From Euryarchaeota archaeon UBA250 (lineage in GTDB: Archaea; Thermoplasmatota; Poseidoniia; Poseidoniales; Thalassarchaeaceae), in assembly GCA_002504845.1 (NCBI GenBank), contig DATW01000044.1:1-51309 (forward strand): 51,309 nt of DNA, in the 5' to 3' direction. The notes under the pieces are model-generated. The model was not told the origin of the DNA and did no database searches. It worked only from the letters and a program-made list of their open reading frames with translations. This document shows positions 8,555 to 17,725 of the stretch, piece by piece. The translations under genes and the position numbers were made by a program. The number at the start of each line of letters is the position of its first letter. Positions within the stretch are counted from its first letter, which is position 1.

Positions 8555-10675
8555 GTGCTGACAGGGCCCGAGGAGAGGTTGTTGACCGCTCTTGCAAGTA
8601 TAGAGGTAGATAGAAATCTACGTCGCGACTTCCCCCCCGCACTCTCATTGCCGGCCTTAGCAATGGAACTGGGAGTGGTCCGATCGGCTCTTCACGTGCC
8701 GGCGGCTGCCCTCGAGTCAAAGGGATTGATCCAATCAATCAAGAGCAATGTGATTGGAGCCACAAGGAGAAGAACGGTCCTCTTGCTGACCAAAAAAGGA
8801 CTAGAATTAGCAAACGACATGGGCGTCCTAAATGACAGCGGCCAAAGTGCCCCAGCTGCATTCGGAAGATTGAGCGATATCGAGGCTCTTCAGAGCATGC
8901 TCTCCGAGTCTGGAATTGTAACTCTTACTGGACTACCGGGAATCGGCAAGACAACTCTTGCACGAGCTGTTACATACGGTCTTGAGAAAGAAGGCAGGAG
9001 ATTCGGGTGGTGCACGGCTAACGCGGCAACTGATCTCGATCTGATAATGAAGTCGTGGACAAAATTTTCCTTCAATGAGTCCCCGAAGCTCTCCGCATCA
9101 AGACTTGAAGAGGATTTCATCTATGTTCTCGATGAGGCACAGGAGATACATCAAAGACATGCGGAATCAATCAAATCTATGATTCAGAATGCATCTCAAG
9201 CGACTATATTGGTCATAACGAGAACTCCCAGTATCTTCTCAACGATTCCTTCTGCTACCAGATATCCATTGGAAGGAGTAGATATCGAGGCCGCGTCCAA
9301 AATATCCCCTCATTTGGAAAAGAAACGTGCAACACAGATAGCCATCGCCCTCGGAGGGCACCCTCTGGCAATCGAGATGTGGAGGGAGGGCGATGACCTC
9401 CCGACGCCCGAAACTCCAATTGCTGAGTTTGTGACTTCTACTGTGCTGAGTAGATTGAGTACATCCTCCGTGCAAGGTCTTGACAAATTATCCTTGGAAC
9501 CATTCCCAATTCGGAGAAACCATTCCCTTTCCGATCAAACTGTTGATGACCTGGATGAGGCAGCTATCCTGAAATGGGGCGAGTCAGGTTTCGAAGCACA
9601 CCATCTCATCAGAAATGTACATTCAGCCGCCATGGATGAGATGACAAGAGATTCAATACACGCCAATCTGGCTGCTCATTGGTCTACCATCCAAGGTCAT
9701 GAAGCACGGGCGTTTGAAATGCATCACAGAATTGCTTCAGGGCAAAGCCTTGACTCGGAACTTGCAAATCTTGTCTGTGAAGAATCTGAATCTGCCATAG
9801 CCGCGACATTACTCAGCGACGCTTTAGAAAGAGAGGATAGGGACGATTTACGCATACTCGCTGCAACTGTAGCGATCTCAAGAGGAGAAACGAATACAGC
9901 AAGAAAAATAGCAAGCGATATTGAGAAGGGTCCAGATCGTTGGAAAATAGAACTTGAATGCGCCCGTATGAGCGGAGACGACAACGAGTGTTCCAGAATC
10001 GAGGAATTACTTCTTGATCGGCTCCCCGACTCTGAAAGAGCAAGCATATTGGTCAGGGGGGCGATAGCAATGCATGATGATCGCTTACCCGGACCGCTAG
10101 ATTCAGAGTTAGCAATCAGGCTGACTAAAAGACTAGATCAAACAGAGGATATATCATCTGAAATGAGCTCTTCCCTTATGGCTTCAAGGTTGATTCTTCG
10201 ATATATCATCGCTTCAGGTTCTAGTGACGTAATCCAAGCAGCCTCCCTCAGATCATCAATAGTCGAAATTCTTGGTGAGGACCATCCTCGATTAGAAGAG
10301 ATAGATTTGAAAATCACATTACGTCCTTGGAACGATATTGCAGAATCGAGGCTCTTCGAATCTATTCAGAGCACAACTGGGAGATACTCGCGACTCAAGA
10401 AGATTCACTGGGGGCTCGACTCATCTTCCCTCGAGATACCTCAATGGCTCATCAACGCTCATGATGCTGAATTTAAAATCGAGGAGAATAAGAATAGACC
10501 TGAGCATAGGAGGATCGATGCATTCGCATGGTATTGGAGCGGGGCTATCCATCCAGATGATCGGATACGGCTATGGGCAGAAGCAACGCGAAGACTCAGA
10601 TCGGCAGGTTGTGTGAAAGCTGCTTCAGAACTTCTGGATGAAATCCACACGGAGATCAGATCTCGGCGCCGATGA
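8555..10675 (+). CDS. Winged-helix / STAND-like P-loop ATPase, probable regulator
   Basis: A 706-residue protein starting at GTG 8555. Residues 1-90 look like a winged-helix DNA-binding domain (helices, then GATRRRTVLLLTKKGLELA as the wing and last helix). Next is a P-loop NTPase: Walker A TGLPGIGKTTLAR at about residues 124-136, Walker B FIYVLDEAQEI at about 187-197, and a sensor-like ILVITRTPS. It is followed by a GGHPLAIEM segment, typical of the STAND/AAA class (MalT, NB-ARC-like), and about 400 residues of mainly alpha-helical, TPR-like sequence. STAND proteins sense ligands or partners through the helical part and switch with ATP. The 3' end overlaps the convergent RAM-domain gene by 20 bp. 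The target is unknown, and a defence role is possible but not shown. Confidence 0.7.
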   Translation: MLTGPEERLLTALASIEVDRNLRRDFPPALSLPALAMELGVVRSALHVPAAALESKGLIQSIKSNVIGATRRRTVLLLTKKGLELANDMGVLNDSGQSAPAAFGRLSDIEALQSMLSESGIVTLTGLPGIGKTTLARAVTYGLEKEGRRFGWCTANAATDLDLIMKSWTKFSFNESPKLSASRLEEDFIYVLDEAQEIHQRHAESIKSMIQNASQATILVITRTPSIFSTIPSATRYPLEGVDIEAASKISPHLEKKRATQIAIALGGHPLAIEMWREGDDLPTPETPIAEFVTSTVLSRLSTSSVQGLDKLSLEPFPIRRNHSLSDQTVDDLDEAAILKWGESGFEAHHLIRNVHSAAMDEMTRDSIHANLAAHWSTIQGHEARAFEMHHRIASGQSLDSELANLVCEESESAIAATLLSDALEREDRDDLRILAATVAISRGETNTARKIASDIEKGPDRWKIELECARMSGDDNECSRIEELLLDRLPDSERASILVRGAIAMHDDRLPGPLDSELAIRLTKRLDQTEDISSEMSSSLMASRLILRYIIASGSSDVIQAASLRSSIVEILGEDHPRLEEIDLKITLRPWNDIAESRLFESIQSTTGRYSRLKKIHWGLDSSSLEIPQWLINAHDAEFKIEENKNRPEHRRIDAFAWYWSGAIHPDDRIRLWAEATRRLRSAGCVKAASELLDEIHTEIRSRRR

Positions 10676-10889
10676 GCGTTCGTGTATCAGTAATCCCCTC
10701 AATTGCCCGAATATCTCCGATGACTATCTTTGTAATTTTAGATTCATCACCCGCTTCTACTTTGACTAGGAGATCGTGACTTCCAAAGACAACCCATCGA
10801 CCGGATACACCGTTTATTGAGTCCAACGCATTCCTAACGGAAATCTCACTACCGGGTTCAGTAGTTATGAGCACGAAACCTACAGACAT
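10656..10889 (-). CDS. Stand-alone Lrp/AsnC ligand-binding (RAM) domain protein
   Basis: About 77 residues from ATG 10889; a GTG at 10895 is the alternative start. The protein has the beta-alpha-beta-beta-alpha-beta pattern of the AsnC_trans_reg (RAM) domain: MSVGFVLITTEPG, then INGVSGRWVVFGSHDLLVKVEA, then IRAIEGITDTRTLIGAE. There is no helix-turn-helix, so it is not a DNA-binder on its own. In Lrp-type proteins this domain binds amino acids and forms dimers and octamers, and stand-alone copies are common in archaea. It is the second gene of a two-gene unit with a paralogous RAM protein; the stop of the upstream gene (10892) lies 3 bp before this ATG. It converges on the STAND-like ATPase gene. 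Confidence 0.85.
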   Translation of the reverse strand: MSVGFVLITTEPGSEISVRNALDSINGVSGRWVVFGSHDLLVKVEAGDESKITKIVIGDIRAIEGITDTRTLIGAEI

Positions 10890-10891
10890 AG

Positions 10892-11167
10892 TCACACCTC
10901 AGCAGAGATCAGAGTTTCAGTCTTTAGCACGCCTGGTATCGCACGCATTTCTTCAATCAGAAATCTAGTCATGGCCCGAGAATCTTCAAAATCAACCCTT
11001 GCAACGAGATCATACTCGCCATAAACGGAGTGGGTTTCTACAACCGATTCCATCTGAAGGAGACTCGCATAAACGTCTCTCTCTTTCATCGGAAGGGCTT
11101 TGATTAGAACAAACGCAGTCTCGATAAAAATCCCCTCAAACCATCGGGATGAAAGTCCGTTTATCAT
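10892..11167 (-). CDS. Stand-alone Lrp/AsnC ligand-binding (RAM) domain protein
   Basis: A 91-residue paralogue of the following gene, with the same RAM layout: IETAFVLIKALPMKERDVYASLL, VVETHSVYGEYDLVARVDFED, MRAIPGVLKTETLISAE. About 15 extra residues precede the domain. ATG 11167 is the only plausible start, because the next Met lies inside the domain. The two neighbouring copies share the ending pattern (PG/EG, V/I, T, T, LI, AE), which suggests duplication, and they may form a hetero-oligomer. The role is probably small-molecule (amino acid) sensing, or allosteric control of a partner protein, since there is no DNA-binding part. The start codon abuts the 5' region of the divergent beta-helix surface protein. 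Confidence 0.85.
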   Translation of the reverse strand: MINGLSSRWFEGIFIETAFVLIKALPMKERDVYASLLQMESVVETHSVYGEYDLVARVDFEDSRAMTRFLIEEMRAIPGVLKTETLISAEV

Positions 11168-11198
11168 GCCTCCCTACAATTTGTACAGCGCACATATC

Positions 11199-14100
11199 AT
11201 GGCAAAGCATACAACGATACCATGCTGTAATCGAGTAGTGAGGGTGCGAGCGAAGGCGAATCGGACCCCTCGATGGGCCCTCTTCATTGTGGCGATAATG
11301 GTACTTTCTTTGGCCCCGCCAGTCACTTCTTCAACTACAGTTATCGTATGGTCTGGAATTGTAAATTTACCCGACGGAGCGGTGATTGATGGCGATCAAG
11401 TGGTCCAAGTACAACCGGGAACGGAAATAAGAATCGGAGAGGGGGAATCGATTGAAATTGAGGGCAGGCTCTCAGTTTTAGGAACAGAAAACGAGCAAGT
11501 AATTGTAAATTCAATTGATGGTAAGCATGATGGTATTCATTTCGACCCTGCTAGCCGAGGTCTCGGGTCCTCAATTTCTCATCTAATAATTGAAAATGCT
11601 TCACGAGGAATAATAATCGTTGATTCCGACCCGATAATGAACAATATCACAGTTCTAAATGCTGATTTCGTGGCAGTTGATCTATTCTCATCTGCGAATC
11701 CACAGATCACCAATCTGACTATGCAGGGAGGCGGACAAGACGTACATGGGATATCTGGAACATGGCGATATGGTATCGGCCTATCATTGGGGAGTGGAAG
11801 CGCTCCAATAGTAGACGGCTTAGTGGCTGACAGCCTAGTCACTCGAGCACTCAATGTATGGGGCGGTTCTGGAGGGGTAATCAGCGATTTATCAATCACT
11901 AATGTCAGTGGAGCAACTCTTGCCGTTTCTTCAGGAATATGGGTCGAAGACTCCGTTTTGTTGATATCAGATACAGAGATAGAGAAATCGGATAATGGGA
12001 TTTTCGTACGCCATATATCCGAGGGATTCACGACACGCCCCACTCTGGAGAATATCTCCATCTCCAATTCGAAGTATCGTGGGATCATGATTGAACAGTA
12101 CAATCGATCCAAGTGGAATGATTTGAATGTGAATGCAATTATCAGGAATGCTACTGTTTCGGGAACAGGAGGGCCTGCCTCAGAAACACAGGGCCTCGCT
12201 ATTGCTGCTGTTGAACTTAACACCAGTGGCGCATTTATCGAAGGCTTAAATCTGATTTCGAATTACGCCACAGGACTCAAGGCATACATGATTGATGGCA
12301 CATCTGTATTCAGAGACATCGCATCTTCCGATGACGGCTCAAGAAATGCCGGATCCGGCCCAGGGGAAAAGGCCGGCATCTATCTCAGAAGTGCTAGCTG
12401 GCCTGTAACCTTGGAAGACGTTAGCGTGACGGGCGCGCAAGGCTCCGGAATCCTACTCTGGAAGGGAGGAGCAGCTGGATACAATTGGACAACCACTCAG
12501 AATGGAGGCGTGGGCATCGATGTCAGAGAGTTCCATCCAGAGGTAGTAGGACTCGCATCTTCGATGAATCAGCTCTCTGGTGTACGAATCATGGACTCAT
12601 CTAATGTTTGGATAGAGAATGCTCTTACTTCCGGAAATGGCGCCATGGCGACGATAAATTCAGAGGGCGCAGGGTTTTCTTTTGTCCGCTCAAACGATTT
12701 TATCAGTTCGGGTAAAAATGTGAGTTGTGTCAACTGCACATCCAATGGAGATAAAGTGGGTTTTTCCATAGTCGATAGCATAGATCTGCAGTTGATTGGT
12801 ATTAGCTCTGTTTCCCCATTATCCGGGCTTGCAATATCTGGAGATGGGACCAACCTTCAGAGAAATGGTCCAGTTTTAATCCATGGAGCAGACTTGCAGA
12901 CAGATTCAATCAGTCCTGCTGTCGTAATGCAGTCGATCGACGCCCATCTTCTTGATGTGTCGATATCCGGAATATCTGGAGGGCTAGAGTGGTCTCCTTC
13001 TGGCTCATCAGAATCGAGCATGGTCAACAGCCAGATCACAGGAATCAGCGGATGTGCCTCATTCTCAGGATTCCATTCCATGGTCATCGAGAATGTAATC
13101 TTTAATTGCACCACTCAAAATCCGCCTTCATTCCACTCATCAAACGCATCACTCAGTGATGTCGAATTAATCGGCCCATCCTCTCTAAATCTCTCATCAG
13201 GAAGTATCGTAAATTGGATATCTTCCTCGCCGATCACCGAGCCATCATCAGATGATAATGACGATCTGCTAAACATCTCATGGATGATTCAAGCAGAGGC
13301 AGTCAATCAAAACGGATATGGAATACCATATGCAGAATTGAACCTCTCATTTGATTCACTTCAGCAAGACCAGATTCAGATTCTGCCCTATTCTGGTAGG
13401 TCAAATATCGGCCCATATGTGGGCCAAACCTGGAATAACAGTGCAGGCTGGTCTTCCATAGCCAGCGTACAAGGCGTTTGCTCTTATGGTGGCTACAGCA
13501 ACTCAACGGATATCATGCTCCTGAATCAAGATATTTCGATGGTATGTGAAATTGATTTACCCAATCAACCCCCATTCATCGTCTGGGAATCACCAAGAGA
13601 TGGGTCGGTATTCGGGAGTTCAGACAGGGTCATTCTGAATGCCACTCATTCATGGGATATGGATGATGACTCACTCACATACTTGTGGACAAGTTCGATC
13701 GATGGCATCCTAGCGGGACCATCCACTGGATCATCGTATGTAATAGCAAATAGTGGACATGAGGCTGCTCCAAATCTAAGTGACGGTCAACATGACATCA
13801 CCCTCGAGGTCTGTGACTCGACAGGCCTATGTTCAACCGAACAACGCTCGATTGAATTACTCAACCTCCCGCCCTCTGTATCCGTCGAAGCTTCACCTCA
13901 AATCTCTCCGTTCGGGGTCATGAGTCTCGGAATGACAAGAAATGCGACTGTTGACTTGTCTGGGACTTATGATCCAGAAGATGACTCTCTCCAGTGTTGG
14001 ATCCGAACCAGCTACGGCACGAACACGTCTCTCAGTCCGCCATGCAATACGATCTTCTCGGTTGGCTTTGACCCATCAGAAGATGCATTCACCGCAACAG

Positions 14101-15830
14101 TATCTGTGTATGATGGCTCAAATCAGCCAGTTTCATGGACCTTTACCGTCGATCATTTCAATGAGTTACCTGAGATAAATCACTCAATTACTCGATTAGG
14201 AACAACATCAGAAGATATGCTGGACATAAGCTTCGAAGGAACCTTCGATCCCGAAGGAGATACTCTGCATCTTGCAATTGAATCTGATTTGGATGGAATC
14301 ATATGGTCTGGAATTGAGGAATCTGATGGCAACTCGTGGCAAGGACGACTTTCGAAGGGATCGCATCTGCTAACGTTGAGTGCATGGGACAATAGTCCGG
14401 AGAATACGGGTCGAAAATCGTATGATCAGGTAGAAATTGAAGTCACCAATTCAGATCCAAGATCCGTAATTGCCTTTCCTCATGAGGGTTATACGACAGA
14501 CTCTTCAAATCTGATTGAATTCAGTGCAACCGGTTCAGGAGATCAGGATTTACACTGTTTGGAACTTCCTCAAGAGGGGTGGGGCTTACTATGTTCCCCA
14601 AGAGAGTCTTCAAATGATTTAGTCAGTGTCGTGTGGAATCTCAATGATCAATTGGAACCGCTTTCAACCGAATGGAGTTTCCAGTCGCGGCTTCCAGAAG
14701 GAAGTCATATCCTGACCCTCACAGTGGATGATGGATTGGGAAATCCTGCATATTCATTTGTTAATGTCACTGTTTCCCCCTCCGCCCCTATTATTGTGAT
14801 AGATAGTCCAGAAGACGGCACATCCTCAAAATCAAATGAGAAAGTGGTCTTCGATCTTCGTAACTCGTTTGATACAGATGGAAACTCCTTCTCTATGACG
14901 ATTTATTCTGATGTACACGAGGCACCGATATTGCAAGGTGTAAATCCCAATCAAATTCATGAAAGACATCTCTCAACGGGACAGCATAATATCACAATCA
15001 TCCTTGAGGACTCCACAGGACTCTCAAGAATTAGTGAAATATCGTTACAAATTCTTCCAAGCGCCCCCGTTGTAACGATAGCATCCCCTCAAGATGGACG
15101 CTTCTTTCCCCCTGGTGATCGAGTACTCCTTGACTCCACGGGAACTGTAGACTATGATGGCGATCTATTGCTACTGGAATGGACTCTTGCTGATGGCACA
15201 ACTCTTGGTTCCAACTCAATTATAGAGGCCAATCTACCGCCAGGGCAGCATATTATCGTACTAACCGCGAAAGACTCTAGAGGAACATTTGACCAAGACT
15301 CCATCTCAATAATGGTGGGTTCGAGTGCCCCATTCCTCTCTTCCCTTTCAGTATCTCCTGACAGTCTGAACAGTAAACAGGCCCAGACGATAAAGATACA
15401 AGTATCTCTGGTCGATCTTGATGGAACATCTGAGCAGGTATCGGCTGTCATAACAGTTTCAGGGAATCCTACATTGGTCGAATTGAACGATGACGGGGCA
15501 TTTGGAGATTCAGTACCCGGCGATGGGGTGTGGACAAGGAATGTCCAGGTGTCGCCGGACGATAGTGATTGGATGAGAATCGACGTATGGGCCAGAGATG
15601 GCGACACCGTAAGTCCGACGCTCACCGTTACAATCCCGATAGAGGATGATGATTCGGATTCAGAAATAATTCAGAGCATTCTGACATGGGGTGCGACGGC
15701 AGTAGCCCTTCTTGGGATAATCGGCTTAGCCGTCGCTCGTTCGAGACGAGCTTCTACGATAGCAGATATAGAAATGATCGAGTCATGGCGCGGATTTAAT
15801 TCCGATCCAGATGAGGAAGCGTTCGAATAG
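11199..15830 (+). CDS. Giant surface protein: beta-helix, Ig/PKD-like repeats, C-terminal anchor
   Basis: About 1,543 residues from ATG 11199; an in-frame ATG at 11166 is also possible. A basic N-terminus leads into a signal segment (WALFIVAIMVLSLAPPVTSS). The first half, to about residue 720, is rich in Asn, Gly, Ser, Ile and Val with repeated strand-turn units (SNPQITNLTM, ISNSKYRGIMI, MDSSNVWIEN), as in right-handed parallel beta-helices (NosD/pectate-lyase-like). The second half has at least five Ig/PKD-like units, each with a PxxxI/V start and a DxDGDxL or DPEDDSL strand (DMDDDSLTYLW, DPEGDTLHLA, DTDGNSF, DYDGDLLLLEW). A helix (SILTWGATAVALLGIIGLAVA) then basic SRRAS anchors it, with a 25-residue cytoplasmic tail. 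It is probably cell-surface, for adhesion, glycan binding or S-layer association; the exact function is unknown. Confidence 0.85.
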   Translation: MAKHTTIPCCNRVVRVRAKANRTPRWALFIVAIMVLSLAPPVTSSTTVIVWSGIVNLPDGAVIDGDQVVQVQPGTEIRIGEGESIEIEGRLSVLGTENEQVIVNSIDGKHDGIHFDPASRGLGSSISHLIIENASRGIIIVDSDPIMNNITVLNADFVAVDLFSSANPQITNLTMQGGGQDVHGISGTWRYGIGLSLGSGSAPIVDGLVADSLVTRALNVWGGSGGVISDLSITNVSGATLAVSSGIWVEDSVLLISDTEIEKSDNGIFVRHISEGFTTRPTLENISISNSKYRGIMIEQYNRSKWNDLNVNAIIRNATVSGTGGPASETQGLAIAAVELNTSGAFIEGLNLISNYATGLKAYMIDGTSVFRDIASSDDGSRNAGSGPGEKAGIYLRSASWPVTLEDVSVTGAQGSGILLWKGGAAGYNWTTTQNGGVGIDVREFHPEVVGLASSMNQLSGVRIMDSSNVWIENALTSGNGAMATINSEGAGFSFVRSNDFISSGKNVSCVNCTSNGDKVGFSIVDSIDLQLIGISSVSPLSGLAISGDGTNLQRNGPVLIHGADLQTDSISPAVVMQSIDAHLLDVSISGISGGLEWSPSGSSESSMVNSQITGISGCASFSGFHSMVIENVIFNCTTQNPPSFHSSNASLSDVELIGPSSLNLSSGSIVNWISSSPITEPSSDDNDDLLNISWMIQAEAVNQNGYGIPYAELNLSFDSLQQDQIQILPYSGRSNIGPYVGQTWNNSAGWSSIASVQGVCSYGGYSNSTDIMLLNQDISMVCEIDLPNQPPFIVWESPRDGSVFGSSDRVILNATHSWDMDDDSLTYLWTSSIDGILAGPSTGSSYVIANSGHEAAPNLSDGQHDITLEVCDSTGLCSTEQRSIELLNLPPSVSVEASPQISPFGVMSLGMTRNATVDLSGTYDPEDDSLQCWIRTSYGTNTSLSPPCNTIFSVGFDPSEDAFTATVSVYDGSNQPVSWTFTVDHFNELPEINHSITRLGTTSEDMLDISFEGTFDPEGDTLHLAIESDLDGIIWSGIEESDGNSWQGRLSKGSHLLTLSAWDNSPENTGRKSYDQVEIEVTNSDPRSVIAFPHEGYTTDSSNLIEFSATGSGDQDLHCLELPQEGWGLLCSPRESSNDLVSVVWNLNDQLEPLSTEWSFQSRLPEGSHILTLTVDDGLGNPAYSFVNVTVSPSAPIIVIDSPEDGTSSKSNEKVVFDLRNSFDTDGNSFSMTIYSDVHEAPILQGVNPNQIHERHLSTGQHNITIILEDSTGLSRISEISLQILPSAPVVTIASPQDGRFFPPGDRVLLDSTGTVDYDGDLLLLEWTLADGTTLGSNSIIEANLPPGQHIIVLTAKDSRGTFDQDSISIMVGSSAPFLSSLSVSPDSLNSKQAQTIKIQVSLVDLDGTSEQVSAVITVSGNPTLVELNDDGAFGDSVPGDGVWTRNVQVSPDDSDWMRIDVWARDGDTVSPTLTVTIPIEDDDSDSEIIQSILTWGATAVALLGIIGLAVARSRRASTIADIEMIESWRGFNSDPDEEAFE

Positions 15831-16571
15831 TCAGTTATCATCAAGGCCCCATGGCGTTCTTTCTCTGGTTAGCCCCATTCTAAGGGTGAATAGTGACAGA
15901 AGGTTCCCAAGCCCGTCTCTCCATGTGTTAATTTCAGCATCGCCAACTCTCGATCTGTATGGTACGCTAATCTCCCTTCTGCGGCTACTTGCTAATTTCG
16001 TCATACATCGAATCTTGAACTCTTGAGACATCGCCATTCCATCATGCTTGGGTCGGAGATCCTTGCGATCAAGAATACTACGTCTGAAGACCCACATGCC
16101 GCTCTGTGAATCTGAAATGGGTGCGAAGAAGAGAAGCCTCGTAAAGAAGGTTAGAGTCTTATTCCCAAGACTGTGGAGCATTGACATAGAGCCATCTTCT
16201 GCCTTTGAGAGTCTGTCGCACGTGATAAAATCCAAATCTTCGTCAATCAGCATCTTGACTAGAGAAGGAATCTCTTCTCCTGGGTACGTGCAGTCAGCAT
16301 CCATTGTCACAATTATATCCGCATCAGAGAGAGCGAATCCTGTTCTGTAGGCCCGCCCATATCCTTTCCTTTCTTCTAAGTGAACTCTCGCACCCACATT
16401 CTCTGCCAGCTCTCTTGTCTTGTCCTTTGAGTTTCCATCTACAACTATGAATCCAAGCTCACGGCACCATTTTCCAGTAGGTACTGATTTGATTGTATCA
16501 ACAATGGCCGCCTCTTCGTTTCTTGTCGGTATTACAACATCGACGCGCACGTCTACACTGTCGCCGCCCAT
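15831..16571 (-). CDS. Family 2 glycosyltransferase (DPM1-like)
   Basis: About 246 residues from ATG 16571; a GTG at 16595 extends it by 8. The GT-A fold signature is clear: VDVVIPTRNEEAAI, FIVVDGNSKDKT, GYGRAYRTGFALSDADIIVTMDADCTYPGEEIP (DAD as the metal-binding DXD) and DSQSGMWVFRR. This resembles soluble dolichyl-phosphate mannose/glucose synthases, which charge the lipid carrier used in archaeal protein N-glycosylation and surface glycans. There is no C-terminal transmembrane domain, in line with the DPM1-only type. It ends directly at the stop of the convergent surface-protein gene, with no gap. The sugar and acceptor are not determinable. Confidence 0.88.
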   Translation of the reverse strand: MGGDSVDVRVDVVIPTRNEEAAIVDTIKSVPTGKWCRELGFIVVDGNSKDKTRELAENVGARVHLEERKGYGRAYRTGFALSDADIIVTMDADCTYPGEEIPSLVKMLIDEDLDFITCDRLSKAEDGSMSMLHSLGNKTLTFFTRLLFFAPISDSQSGMWVFRRSILDRKDLRPKHDGMAMSQEFKIRCMTKLASSRRREISVPYRSRVGDAEINTWRDGLGNLLSLFTLRMGLTRERTPWGLDDN

Positions 16572-16660
16572 ACCCTTTCCACTGATTTCTCCCACTTAAC
16601 GACTAGTGGTGACGCTCATGCCGGCGAACACTTCATTTCTCTACGTCTTGAGTGAGTGGT

Positions 16661-17725
16661 ATGAGTGACAACACGCGGCTAGGTACAAGCGGACTCAGAT
16701 TACGTACTGCGACCAATTTGGCTGTCTTGCTGTTCGTCGTAATAATCGCCATCAAGGAACTTTCAACAATCATCCAGCCAATGGTTGTAGCTGTATTCCT
16801 ATTTTTCGCAATACGCCCCCCTGCATCATGGCTTGAAGATAAATTCGGGCATCCATTGTTGTCGTATAGCGCAATCTTGGTCACTTTCCTCGGCGGTATA
16901 CTTCTTGTTAGCCAGATACTATACTCTAGCCTATCTGAATTCTCAAGCGAAGTTGACAATCTATCGCCCATATTCAACGAACGAATCGAGCAGGTGGAGG
17001 GGATGGAATTTTACGGGTATAGCATTGATCTTGCTGGCTTGAAAACAGTGGTATCGATCGAAGAGATTAATCGTCTAGTCACTGAGTTCATAGGCTCTCT
17101 AGCCTCATTCACTGCCAATCTCCTAACTGTTCTGATATTCTTGGCTTTCATCATTCTAGAAGCTGAATCCCTTCCAAGAAGAATCATAGCCGCCTTTCCC
17201 GATGAATCAGCACGCTTCGACAATATCGCCAGTAAGGCGGAGCGAAACATCAACGTATACATCAAAACAAAGGCAACTGTTGCTCTCGGGCAGGCAGTCA
17301 TTGCAGGTATCGCACTGACTTTATTCGACATACCGGGGGCATTCATCTGGGCTTTCTTGGTTTTCCTTCTAGATTTCATCCCCTATCTCGGAGCGCTTCT
17401 CTCATTCATACCCCCGGTCATTCTCGCATTCATCATACTGGAACCAGCCGGATTCCTCGCAGTTGTATTCATTCTGGTTGCAAATCAACAGCTTTGGGGA
17501 AGCATCGTCGAACCCCAGTTAGCCGGGCAGAGGTTGGATATGTCACCCATAGTCCTCCTGTCCTTGGTGGCTTTCTGGTATTGGGCGTGGGGCCTCACGG
17601 GAATGATTCTCGGCGTACCTCTGGCAGTCATAATGAAGATCTTGCTCGAGTCGGATGAGCGCACACTCCCAATTGCAATTATGCTATCGAGAAATCCGCC
17701 ATCATCTGTGGACGACAACGATTAG
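16661..17725 (+). CDS. AI-2E family transporter-like membrane protein
   Basis: About 354 residues with seven to eight hydrophobic helices and the AI-2E transporter (PF01594) pattern. Two N-terminal helices include IIQPMVVAVFLFFAIRPPASWLEDK. A soluble middle of about 70 residues follows. The C-terminal block has GAFIWAFLVFLLDFIPYLGALLSFIPPV and QLWGSIVEPQLAGQRLDMSPIVLLSLVAFWYWAWGLTGMILGVPLA. Members export signalling molecules or act as Na+/H+ antiporters; the substrate is unknown here. ATG 16661 is preferred; an in-frame GTG lies 9 bp upstream. Its 3' end overlaps the convergent thiamine pyrophosphokinase gene by 24 bp. Confidence 0.9.
   Translation: MSDNTRLGTSGLRLRTATNLAVLLFVVIIAIKELSTIIQPMVVAVFLFFAIRPPASWLEDKFGHPLLSYSAILVTFLGGILLVSQILYSSLSEFSSEVDNLSPIFNERIEQVEGMEFYGYSIDLAGLKTVVSIEEINRLVTEFIGSLASFTANLLTVLIFLAFIILEAESLPRRIIAAFPDESARFDNIASKAERNINVYIKTKATVALGQAVIAGIALTLFDIPGAFIWAFLVFLLDFIPYLGALLSFIPPVILAFIILEPAGFLAVVFILVANQQLWGSIVEPQLAGQRLDMSPIVLLSLVAFWYWAWGLTGMILGVPLAVIMKILLESDERTLPIAIMLSRNPPSSVDDND

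Noticed and set aside
11579..12223. 214-aa open frame antisense to the beta-helix gene
   Set aside because: It lies wholly inside the sense gene, reads as low-complexity Ser/Ile/Arg sequence without a recognisable domain, and the sense frame has signal peptide, repeats and anchor.
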